A stretch of DNA of 12,543 bases from Acidobacteriota bacterium (lineage in GTDB: Bacteria > Acidobacteriota > Vicinamibacteria > Vicinamibacterales > 2-12-FULL-66-21): the NCBI GenBank assembly GCA_013362195.1, contig JABFWM010000155.1:1-12543 (forward strand), in the 5' to 3' direction. The notes below the pieces were generated by a model, which was given only the letters and a program-made list of their open reading frames with translations, searched no databases and was not told where the DNA came from. Of this stretch, positions 1 through 7,675 are shown in pieces. The first letter of the stretch is position 1. Every line of letters starts with the position of its first letter. The position numbers and the translations under genes were made by a program.

Positions 1-2
1 GC

Positions 3-792
3 TCGCCGGGGCGGCTCGCCGAAGCCGCCGACGCGCTCGCGCAGCTGGAGGAAGTGAGCGGCGTGCGCACCATCCTCATTTCCGAAGGCGAGCAGAGCGC
101 GCCGAACGCGCGCGTGACGGAGCAGTCGATCGCGATTGCCGGCCTGGCGCCGCGCTACATCGACAACGCGGTCGCGGCGCTCCGCCTCTCGAGCCTGCCG
201 GCCCTGGTGTGGTGGCGCGGCGGATCGCTCGAAGCGCTCGACGATGTGGCGAAGCTGGCGGATCGGCTGGTGCTCGATACCGAGTCGCCCGACGAGACGT
301 GGACGCACGCCCAGGGCTTTCTCGAGGGCACGGCGGTGACCGATCTGCGCTGGACGCGCCTGACGCGCTGGCGCTCGCTGCTGGCGCACCTCTTCGATCT
401 GCCGCACGTTCGCGAGGCGGCGCCGCGGATCCAGCGGCTCGCGATAGCCGCCAGCGATCCCTACGCGGCGCGTCTCTTTGCCGGCTGGCTGCGGACGGCG
501 CTCCGCTGGCCGGCGTCGGTGGCGGTGTCGATCACGCCGGCCGACGGCGACGGCCGCTCGCCGCTCGAGCGGGTGCAGGTCGACGCCGACGGCACGCTCG
601 TCACCCTGCAGGTGCTGCCGTCGCGCACCTGCCTGCAGGCATCGGTCGATGCCGACTCCGCGTCGTCACGCATCGTGCCGCTTGGCGACAGTGGTCTGAA
701 GGCGCTGATCGGCGAGGAGCTGGCGGTGCGGACGCGCGATCTCGCGTTCGAGCGCGCGCTCGCCGCCGCGGGCGCACTCGCGAAGGAACACA

Positions 793-800
<8 letters not shown>
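3..800 (+). CDS. opcA: Glucose-6-phosphate dehydrogenase assembly protein OpcA (5'-truncated by window edge)
   Basis: The frame is open to the left edge (265 codons visible). A GTG at 54 could start it, but the reading frame continues upstream into helix-like coding sequence and OpcA proteins are longer, so I treat it as a C-terminal fragment. Family hallmarks are VWWRG (nt 207-221) and the segment DLRWTRLTRWRSLLAHLFD (from nt 342), close to the DLxWTRLTPWRxL motif of OpcA. OpcA is known from cyanobacteria and actinobacteria as a soluble factor that promotes assembly and redox-dependent activation of glucose-6-phosphate dehydrogenase. Its stop overlaps the ATG of gnd by 8 nt, so the two are translationally coupled in an oxidative pentose phosphate operon. 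A zwf gene would be expected just upstream, outside the window. Nothing in the visible part looks broken. Confidence 0.85.
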
Positions 801-2220
<1,420 letters not shown>

Positions 2221-2263
2221 CCCGGCGATGACTCGCGACCGGTCCTGATACCTGGAACCAGCG

Positions 2264-3826
2264 ATGCTCAATCTTGCCGCGGTGCTCGAGCATTCCGCGA
2301 GGCTCGTGCCGGAGCGCGTGGCCATTACCTGCGGCGGGCACCACCTGACCTACGCGGAGGTGAACGCCCGCGCGACGAAGGTCGCGGCGGGCCTCCTGTC
2401 GATCGGCGTCCGGCCCGGCGATCGCATCGTGCTCTCGTGCCCCAACGTGCCGTGGTTTCCGATCGCGTACTTCGGCATCCTCAAGGCGGCCGCGATCGTC
2501 GTGCCGATCAACGTCCTGCTCAAGCCGCGCGAGATTGCCTATCACCTGCGTGACAGCGGCGCCCGCGCGATGATCGCGTTCGAGGGGACGCCGGAGCTGC
2601 CGATGGCGGCCATGGCGCGCGCCGCGTGCGACGAGACCGGGTGCGCCGATCTCATCGTGATGCCGCTCGATCCGTCGCGTCCGCCGGCGTTCGATGCGCG
2701 ATCGATCGCGTCCTGGCTGACGATCGCGGAAGGCCCGCTGCGTCCGCCGCCGCGCGACGGCGAGGACACCGCGGTGATCCTCTATACCTCCGGCACGACC
2801 GGGCAGCCGAAGGGGGCCGAGCTGACGCACACGAACATGGTCACCAACGCGATGAGCGCCTGGGACATGTTCGTGCCGGCGCTGGACTGGTCGTCGGATA
2901 CGCCGTGCTCCGGCCTCGTCACCCTGCCGCTCTTTCACTCGACCGCGCAAACGGCGCAGATGAACGCCGGGTTGTACGGCGGGATGCGGCTGGTGCTGCA
3001 CCCGCGGTTCGACGCGGCGTCGGTCCTCGAGACCTTCGCGCGCGAGCGCATTGCCGTGTGGGTGGGCGTGCCGACGATGTATTGGGCGCTCCTGCAGCAT
3101 GCGCGCGCGGCCGGCACCGATGGCTCGTCGGCGGCGGCGTCGCTCCGCCTCTGCGTCTCGGGCGGCGCACCGATGCCGCTCGAGGTGCTCCAGGGCTTCG
3201 AATCCACGTTCAAGGCGCGCGTGCTCGAAGGATACGGCCTGTCGGAGACCGCGCCGGTGCTCTCGTTCAACCAGCTGCAGCAGCCGTCGCGGCCCGGCAC
3301 GGTGGGCCTGCCGGTGTTCGGCGTCGAGATCCGCTGCGTCGACGATGACGATCGTCCGGTGCCGCCGGGCGAACGCGGAGAAGTCGTCGCGCGCGGGCCG
3401 AACGTGATGAAGGGCTATTACGGCCGTCCGGCCGACACCGCCGAAAGCTTGCGCGGCGGCTGGTTCCACACCGGCGACATCGGCATCCTCGACGCCGACG
3501 GCTACCTCTCCATCGTCGATCGGAAGAAGGACATGATTCTCCGCGGCGGCATGAACGTCTACCCGCGCGAGATCGAGGAAGTGCTGATGACGCATCCGGC
3601 GGTTGCGCTCTGCGCGGTCGTCGGCACGCCGGACGACCGTCTCGGTGAAGAGGTCACAGCGTTCGTCGTTCGGCGCCCCTCGGCAACGGTGACGGAACCG
3701 GAGCTCATCGCCTGGGCGCGCGAGCAGATGGCTGCCTACAAATATCCCCGCCACGTCGAGTTCCGCGACTCGCTGCCGACGAGCGCAACCGGAAAAATTC
3801 TCAAGCGCCAGCTCCGCGGCGGCTGA
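2264..3826 (+). CDS. Acyl-CoA synthetase (AMP-forming, long/medium-chain fatty acid-CoA ligase type)
   Basis: Member of the ANL adenylate-forming superfamily, 520 residues. It should activate a carboxylic acid, probably a fatty acid, to acyl-AMP and then acyl-CoA. Motifs in order: the ATP-binding loop YTSGTTGQPKG (174-184), the adenine-contacting GYGLSETAP (323-331), GWFHTGDIG (399-407), the hinge DRKKDMILRGGMNVYPREIEEV (419-440), and the A10 motif PTSATGKILKRQL with catalytic Lys511. No signal peptide or membrane span is seen. It starts 43 nt after gnd with no clear promoter between, so it may be read through from the pentose phosphate operon. A probable terminator overlaps its stop codon. 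Exact chain-length preference cannot be read from the sequence; an acid other than a fatty acid is possible. Confidence 0.9.
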   Translation: MLNLAAVLEHSARLVPERVAITCGGHHLTYAEVNARATKVAAGLLSIGVRPGDRIVLSCPNVPWFPIAYFGILKAAAIVVPINVLLKPREIAYHLRDSGARAMIAFEGTPELPMAAMARAACDETGCADLIVMPLDPSRPPAFDARSIASWLTIAEGPLRPPPRDGEDTAVILYTSGTTGQPKGAELTHTNMVTNAMSAWDMFVPALDWSSDTPCSGLVTLPLFHSTAQTAQMNAGLYGGMRLVLHPRFDAASVLETFARERIAVWVGVPTMYWALLQHARAAGTDGSSAAASLRLCVSGGAPMPLEVLQGFESTFKARVLEGYGLSETAPVLSFNQLQQPSRPGTVGLPVFGVEIRCVDDDDRPVPPGERGEVVARGPNVMKGYYGRPADTAESLRGGWFHTGDIGILDADGYLSIVDRKKDMILRGGMNVYPREIEEVLMTHPAVALCAVVGTPDDRLGEEVTAFVVRRPSATVTEPELIAWAREQMAAYKYPRHVEFRDSLPTSATGKILKRQLRGG

Positions 3827-3855
3827 GCACTTTTCTTGCGTAGTCAGCCGTTTTT
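3820..3855 (+). terminator. Probable intrinsic terminator after the acyl-CoA synthetase gene
   Basis: CGGCTGA (3820-3826, containing the stop codon) pairs perfectly with TCAGCCG (3844-3850). An inner GCA/TGC pairing (3827-3829 with 3837-3839) is possible, and five T residues follow at once (3851-3855). The stem is only 7 bp with a 17-nt loop, so efficiency is uncertain. The T-run touches the ribosome binding site of the next gene, so the structure could alternatively work as an attenuator or as a cap on that site. Confidence 0.5.
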
Positions 3856-3860
3856 GGAGG
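3856..3860 (+). promoter_or_regulatory. Shine-Dalgarno site of the CBS gene
   Basis: GGAGG lies 5 nt before the ATG at 3866. It fixes the start there rather than at the upstream in-frame TTG at 3836, which lies inside the terminator hairpin and has no ribosome binding site. Confidence 0.75.
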
Positions 3861-3865
3861 TGTGC

Positions 3866-4294
3866 ATGCCCAAAAGCCGAGACATCATGACCGCGAACCC
3901 GGTCTCGTGTCGGGCGGATGACACGATCGTGCGCGTTGCAGACACGATGCGAAAGGAAGATATCGGGTCCCTGCCCGTCGTCGATGGACCGGATCAGCGG
4001 CTCGTCGGCATGGTGACGGACCGCGACATCGTGGTGAAAGTCGTCGCGGGCGGCGGTGATACCAAATCAGCGCGGGTGCGGGACGCGATGACCCCGGATC
4101 CCGTGGCGGTGCGCGAAGACGACGATGTCCGGGATGCGGTTCAGGTGATGAGCCAACGGCAGGTGCGTCGGCTGCCGGTCGTGGACAGCCGCGGGAAATT
4201 GACCGGAATCATCTCCCAGGCAGACATCGCGACGCGCGGCCAGCAGGATCGTACGACGGGTGAACTCGTCGAGGCGATTTCCGAACGTCCATAG
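3866..4294 (+). CDS. Small stand-alone protein with two CBS domains
   Basis: 142 residues made almost entirely of a Bateman module. CBS 1 covers about residues 6-60 (RDIMTANPVSC to VTDRDIVVKVV) and CBS 2 about 71-125 (VRDAMTPDPVAV to ISQADIATR). Both end in the T/S-x-x-D-I type element (TDRDI, SQADI) that typically contacts the ribose of bound adenine nucleotides. There is no catalytic or DNA-binding domain, so it is probably a small cytoplasmic sensor of AMP/ATP or a related ligand acting on a partner that cannot be named from sequence. The start is set by GGAGG 5 nt upstream. It is separated from the acyl-CoA synthetase by a terminator and from the gas vesicle operon by a 101-nt interval with its own promoter, so it seems to be its own unit. 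A link to gas vesicle control is possible but rests only on adjacency. Confidence 0.88.
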   Translation: MPKSRDIMTANPVSCRADDTIVRVADTMRKEDIGSLPVVDGPDQRLVGMVTDRDIVVKVVAGGGDTKSARVRDAMTPDPVAVREDDDVRDAVQVMSQRQVRRLPVVDSRGKLTGIISQADIATRGQQDRTTGELVEAISERP

Positions 4295-4300
4295 CTCGAC

Positions 4301-4318
4301 TGTTGACATCAGTCCACA
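4301..4318. promoter_or_regulatory. Candidate FNR/FixK-type operator upstream of the gas vesicle operon
   Basis: The 18-bp imperfect palindrome TGTTGAC-ATCA-GTCCACA has 7-bp arms matching at 6 positions. Its core, TTGAC-N4-GTCCA (4303-4316), differs by one base from the TTGAC-N4-GTCAA form recognised by FixK/DNR-like members of the CRP/FNR family. Its centre (4309.5) is about 82 bp before the predicted transcription start near 4392, a spacing at which CRP-family activators can work. This is inference from pattern and position only; other helix-turn-helix regulators could bind such a palindrome. Confidence 0.35.
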
Positions 4319-4330
4319 ATTCGTGAGCCG

Positions 4331-4368
4331 GAGGGCAGTCAACGCGAGGTCAGCGTTTGCCTGCCCTC
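4331..4368. repeat. 38-nt inverted repeat overlapping the -35 region of the gas vesicle promoter
   Basis: GAGGGCAG (4331-4338) is perfectly complementary to CTGCCCTC (4361-4368). The pairing extends inward through C4340-G4359 and AACGC/GCGTT (4341-4345 with 4353-4357), with one mismatch and one bulge, leaving a 7-nt loop. No T-run follows, so an intrinsic terminator for the CBS gene is unlikely. The right arm covers the candidate -35 hexamer at 4357-4362, so it may be an operator or a structured regulatory site. Confidence 0.5.
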
Positions 4369-4385
4369 GAACCCTGCGTTATAGT
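4357..4385 (+). promoter_or_regulatory. Predicted sigma70-type promoter of the gas vesicle operon
   Basis: TTGCCT (4357-4362; 4 of 6 to TTGACA) and TATAGT (4380-4385; 5 of 6 to TATAAT) are separated by exactly 17 bp. Transcription would begin near 4391-4393, only about 3-5 nt before the ATG at 4396. That fits the absence of any Shine-Dalgarno sequence there and predicts a leaderless or nearly leaderless mRNA. Confidence 0.5.
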
Positions 4386-4395
4386 CCCTCCTCTC

Positions 4396-4734
4396 ATGCC
4401 TCTCGAGCTCCCAGGGTCACATCCTCGCGCGACCGGCCTCGTCGACGTGCTCGACCGCGTGCTCGACAAAGGACTGGTCATCGCCGGCGATGTGCGCGTG
4501 TCGCTTGCCGAAGTTGAGTTACTGACCATCCGCATCAGGCTGCTGGTGTGCTCGCTGGACAAGGCTCAAGAGATCGGTCTCGATTGGTGGCGCTACGACC
4601 GTGATTTGTCGCCGGGCAAATCACGGGAGCGGCTGCCGGATCGTGAGGACTTGCGTACAGAGATTCGGCAGCTGCAGGCGCGAGTCGACGCGCTCACGGC
4701 GCGTGGCGGCGAAACCCGCCGCCGACGGCGCTGA
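4396..4734 (+). CDS. gvpJ: GvpJ-like gas vesicle protein (GvpA/GvpJ family)
   Basis: 112 residues. The GvpA-family core (residues 14-66) reads LVDVLDRVLDKGLVIAGDVR followed by VSLAEVELLTIRIRLLVCS and ends in IGLDWW; this IAGD-plus-WW form resembles GvpJ/actinobacterial GvpA-like proteins more than the DAWVRVSLVGI form of the main shell protein. GvpJ-type paralogues are minor components or assembly factors of gas vesicles. A charged tail (residues about 83-112) contains a likely short coiled coil (EIRQLQARVDAL) and ends in a run of arginines. I chose the ATG at 4396 because the family core starts soon after it and a promoter ends 10 nt before it; an in-frame TTG at 4357 would lie inside the -35 element. 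First gene of the operon, 29 nt before gvpA. A main-shell role is the alternative, but the next gene fits that better. Confidence 0.85.
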   Translation: MPLELPGSHPRATGLVDVLDRVLDKGLVIAGDVRVSLAEVELLTIRIRLLVCSLDKAQEIGLDWWRYDRDLSPGKSRERLPDREDLRTEIRQLQARVDALTARGGETRRRRR

Positions 4735-4750
4735 CCGAGTGGCATCGCTG

Positions 4751-4756
4751 AGGAGG
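4751..4756 (+). promoter_or_regulatory. Strong Shine-Dalgarno site of gvpA
   Basis: AGGAGG lies 7 nt before the ATG at 4764. It is the strongest ribosome binding site in the operon, as expected for the most abundant product, and contrasts with the missing site of the gene before it. Confidence 0.8.
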
Positions 4757-4763
4757 ACAGAGC

Positions 4764-5084
4764 ATGGCGGTTGAACGCGCCCCTGGCGGCACGAGTCTCA
4801 TCGATGTGCTTGATCGCGTGCTCGACAAGGGCATCGTCATCGACGCGTGGGTCCGGGTGTCGCTGGTCGGTATCGACTTGATTACGGTGGAAGCGCGCGT
4901 AGTCGTTGCGTCGATCGACACGTATTTGAAGTACTCTGAGGCGGTGGGACAGGTCGCGCCCATTTCACGGCCAGGCGCCGTCTCGGAACTGCCGTCGTCA
5001 CCGGACTTGACCGCGGAGAACGAGTCGCTGCGCGCGCAACTGGCCGCCCGGAAACGGCGGAAGCGTCGAACCACCGAGGAATAA
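4764..5084 (+). CDS. gvpA: Gas vesicle structural shell protein GvpA
   Basis: 106 residues. The core is near-canonical GvpA: MAVE at the N-terminus, SLIDVLDRVLDKGIVIDAWV (11-30), RVSLVGIDLI and TVEARVVVASIDTYLKYSEAVG (31-62). GvpA is the small hydrophobic protein that polymerises into the ribs of the gas-permeable vesicle wall in the cytoplasm. The canonical protein is about 70 residues; this one carries about 35 more, including LTAENESLRAQLAA (82-95), which looks like a short coiled coil, and a basic end (RKRRKRR). Longer GvpA/GvpB forms are known in other bacteria, but this tail would have to lie on one face of the shell. Excellent ribosome binding site. The histidine kinase gene begins 6 nt after its stop. 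Confidence 0.93.
   Translation: MAVERAPGGTSLIDVLDRVLDKGIVIDAWVRVSLVGIDLITVEARVVVASIDTYLKYSEAVGQVAPISRPGAVSELPSSPDLTAENESLRAQLAARKRRKRRTTEE
5076..5080 (+). promoter_or_regulatory. Shine-Dalgarno site of the histidine kinase gene
   Basis: GAGGA within the last codons of gvpA, 10 nt before GTG 5091. It supports the GTG start over the in-frame ATG at 5121, which has no such site. Confidence 0.45.
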
Positions 5085-5090
5085 ACACCC

Positions 5091-7220
5091 GTGCGCCATG
5101 TGGCCGCTCCGGCCGTGCCGATGTCCGGATTCGAAACCGATGCGAAGGTTGGGCTGCTCGAGTTTCTGCTCACGAGCGTCGACATCCAGGAGTCGGCGCG
5201 CCGGTCGATCGAGTGGCTGGTGGCGCACACGCGCACGTCGCAGGCGGTGGTGCTCGTCGTCGAGACGGTGTCGAACGAGATGCTGCTCGTCGCCGAGCAC
5301 GGCGTGCCGGGCAGCGCGATCCTGGACTTCACGCTGAGCCGCCAGGAAGCCTCGCATCCCCTCATCCAGTCCATGAACGGGCGGCAGCCCGTGTACTTCG
5401 AATCGCTGCCGAGCCATTACCGCATTCCGCTCGAAGGGCGATCGTTCCATGCGATTCCGTTGCGCGGCGACGAGCACGAGGGCGTGCAGGGGCTGCTGCT
5501 CGTCAGCGGCCACACCCCCGACCTGGATCGCGAAGCGGTGTGGCTCGCGCGCACGCTCGGCAAACAGGTGTCGCGGCTGCTGAGCCGTCAGCTGCTCGCC
5601 GAAACGCGCTTCGGGCAGGAGCGGATGCTGTTGTACAGCATCATCAACGCGGTCACCGATCCGATCCTGCTGACCGACACCGAAGGCAAGTTGATCATCG
5701 CGAACAGCCACGCCGAGAAGTTGTTCGCGGCGCCGGAAGAAGCGAGCGAAGGCTGGCGGCGGGCGGTGGCGCTGAACAACATGCTGTTCTCGGCCGCGTT
5801 GTCGACGAGCGCGGTGGGGATGAGCGAGCTCTCGCGCCGGGAGCTGCTGCTGGTCGATCCGCTGGAAGGATCCGATCTCCTGTTCGAGCTGCTCAGCTCC
5901 CGCGCGAAGGACGAGCGCCAGGGCACTTACGTGGTCTCGATTCTGCGCAACGTCACCGACCTTGCGCGCGCGAAGGAGGAGATCGAGGAGAGCTATCGCA
6001 CGCTGCGCGTCGCGCAAGCGGAAGTGCGCGACGAGCGGCATCGGCTGGACCTCATCATCGACTCGGTGGCCGACCCGATCCTGGTCACGGATCAGGAAGG
6101 CGACATCGTGCTGATGAACACGCCCGCCGAGCGCCTGTTCAACCTCCCGGGAATCGAGGACGAAGTCGCGCTGCGGCGCGTGCGCGGGAACGGCGCGAAC
6201 CTCACGTCCTTCGTGTCCAACGTCCTGACGCGATCGGGCGAGCAGCGCTACCGCGGCGAGATCCAGCTCGCCGATCCCGTCAACGGCCGGCCGCTGCCGG
6301 TGGAAGCGGTGGCCGGCACGATCCTGTCGGAACAGGGCGAACTGATGTGGGTCGTGACGATCCTGCACGATCAGACCGAAGCAATCGAGAAAGCGCGCCT
6401 GTACGAGCAGTTGAAGGACGCGTCGCAGGAACTGGAACGGAAGGTGCAGGAAGCGACTGGCGAACTCGCTCAGCAGAACGAGCTGCTGCGCCGACAGCAT
6501 ATCGCCCTCGAGCAGGCGTCGGCGCTGAAGTCCCAGTTCCTCGCGAACATGTCGCACGAGTTCAGGACGCCGCTGAACGCGATTCTGGGCTACACGCACA
6601 TGCTACTGAACAACGTCAGCGGAGCGGTGACCGATCCGCAGCGCAAGAGCCTCGGGCGCATCGATTCGAACGCCCGCCACCTGCTCGCGCTCATCAACGA
6701 CATTCTCGACATCACGCGGATCGAAGCGGGACGGATGCCGCTGAACATCACCAGGTTCGGCGTGCCGGAGCTGGTGACCGAGGTGATGGCGGAGCTGGAG
6801 CCGATCATCCGGCGCTCCACCGTGCCGGTCGTCCCGCGTGTGCGCGGGCGGCTGCCGGCCCTCCGCTCCGACCGGCAGAAGATCAAGCAGATCGTGCTCA
6901 ATCTGCTGAGCAACGCCCTGAAGTTCACGACGGCAGGGTCGGTGACGATCTCGGCGTGGTACGACCACCGCAGCGAGTACATCGCGATCGCGGTACACGA
7001 CACCGGAGTCGGGATCGCGCCGGAAGATCAGGCGCGCGTCTTCGAGGACTTCCGGCAGCTCGATAGCTCGCCGGCGCGCGGCTACGGCGGCACCGGGCTG
7101 GGGCTGTCGATCTGCCGGCGGCTCGCGAACATGCTGGGCGGATCGATCGAGCTGCAAAGCGAGGTCGGAGCGGGCTCGACCTTCACCTTGCGGCTGCCGG
7201 TGAAGAGGCGGCGGCGCTGA
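5091..7220 (+). CDS. Cytoplasmic hybrid-less sensor histidine kinase, GAF-PAS-PAS-HisKA-HATPase
   Basis: 709 residues with no membrane segment or signal peptide, so a soluble sensor. Order: a GAF-like domain (about 20-165), PAS 1 (about 178-295, starting IINAVTDPILLTDTEGK), a helical linker (290-318), PAS 2 (about 318-432, starting IIDSVADPILVTDQEGD), a coiled coil (about 435-478), the HisKA domain with phospho-acceptor His489 in MSHEFRTPLNAILG, and the ATPase domain with the N box (NLLSNALKF, Asn604/608), G1 (DTGVGI from Asp637) and G2 (GGTGLGLS, 666-673). All catalytic motifs are intact, so it should be active. The ligand is not readable; no haem- or flavin-binding residue stands out. It starts at GTG 5091, 6 nt after gvpA, and its stop abuts the receiver gene, so the pair is co-expressed inside the gas vesicle operon. 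Confidence 0.93.
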   Translation: MRHVAAPAVPMSGFETDAKVGLLEFLLTSVDIQESARRSIEWLVAHTRTSQAVVLVVETVSNEMLLVAEHGVPGSAILDFTLSRQEASHPLIQSMNGRQPVYFESLPSHYRIPLEGRSFHAIPLRGDEHEGVQGLLLVSGHTPDLDREAVWLARTLGKQVSRLLSRQLLAETRFGQERMLLYSIINAVTDPILLTDTEGKLIIANSHAEKLFAAPEEASEGWRRAVALNNMLFSAALSTSAVGMSELSRRELLLVDPLEGSDLLFELLSSRAKDERQGTYVVSILRNVTDLARAKEEIEESYRTLRVAQAEVRDERHRLDLIIDSVADPILVTDQEGDIVLMNTPAERLFNLPGIEDEVALRRVRGNGANLTSFVSNVLTRSGEQRYRGEIQLADPVNGRPLPVEAVAGTILSEQGELMWVVTILHDQTEAIEKARLYEQLKDASQELERKVQEATGELAQQNELLRRQHIALEQASALKSQFLANMSHEFRTPLNAILGYTHMLLNNVSGAVTDPQRKSLGRIDSNARHLLALINDILDITRIEAGRMPLNITRFGVPELVTEVMAELEPIIRRSTVPVVPRVRGRLPALRSDRQKIKQIVLNLLSNALKFTTAGSVTISAWYDHRSEYIAIAVHDTGVGIAPEDQARVFEDFRQLDSSPARGYGGTGLGLSICRRLANMLGGSIELQSEVGAGSTFTLRLPVKRRRR

Positions 7221-7661
7221 ATGGCCACGACACGCACCCAGCCCCTCGTGCTCGTCGTCGAGGACTATTCCGATGCGCGCGAGATGTATGCAGCATATCT
7301 GCAGTTCTCCGGTTTCGAGGTGGCCGAGGCCACCAACGGCCTCGAGGCGCTCGAGAAGGCGCAATCGATGGCGCCGGACATCATCCTGATGGATCTGGCG
7401 CTGCCGACGATGGACGGCTGGGAGGCGACGCGGCGGCTGAAGGCCGACGAGCGCACGGCACACATTCCGATCGTCGCGCTCACGGGCCACGCGCTTCCCG
7501 GGCACTCCGAGGGGGCACGGCAGGCGGGCTGCGACGCGTTCGTCACCAAGCCGTGCCTTCCCGACGTGCTGGTGGCGGAGATCAAACGCTTGCTCGAACC
7601 GAAATCACGCGGCGGCGATGACACGGGACGTGCGGCGCGCACGTCGACGAAACGGTCCTGA
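7221..7661 (+). CDS. Single-domain response regulator (receiver only)
   Basis: 146 residues, one CheY-like receiver. The acidic pair is Glu14/Asp15 (VVEDY), the phospho-acceptor is Asp58 (LMDLALP), the switch Thr is Thr88 (ALTGH), and the conserved Lys is Lys110 in TKP. After about residue 125 only a short charged tail remains (residues 127-146), so there is no DNA-binding or enzymatic output. It must act by protein-protein contact or as an intermediate in a phosphorelay. Its ATG directly abuts the TGA of the kinase gene, which makes that kinase the obvious partner. Because it sits among gvp assembly genes, a direct effect on vesicle assembly or on an unseen regulator is plausible but unproven. 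Confidence 0.92.
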   Translation: MATTRTQPLVLVVEDYSDAREMYAAYLQFSGFEVAEATNGLEALEKAQSMAPDIILMDLALPTMDGWEATRRLKADERTAHIPIVALTGHALPGHSEGARQAGCDAFVTKPCLPDVLVAEIKRLLEPKSRGGDDTGRAARTSTKRS

Positions 7662-7675
7662 GACAGAGTCGCTCC

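Noticed and set aside
2221..2263. Promoter or terminator between gnd and the acyl-CoA synthetase
   Set aside because: No hexamer pair with 15-19 bp spacing and no stable hairpin with a T-run was found in these 43 nt.
3836..3865. Upstream TTG start for the CBS protein
   Set aside because: It lies inside the terminator hairpin without a ribosome binding site, while ATG 3866 has GGAGG 5 nt upstream.
4303..4308. Perfect TTGACA as a -35 box of another promoter
   Set aside because: No acceptable -10 hexamer lies 15-19 bp downstream (the sequence there is GC-rich around AGCCGG). It is better explained as half of the palindrome at 4301-4318.
4396..5084. Lower GC of the gvpJ-like/gvpA region as a sign of recent transfer
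   Set aside because: Hand counts of single 60-base lines give about 58-63% GC here, but lines in the kinase gene also fall to about 57%, so the dip is not distinctive.
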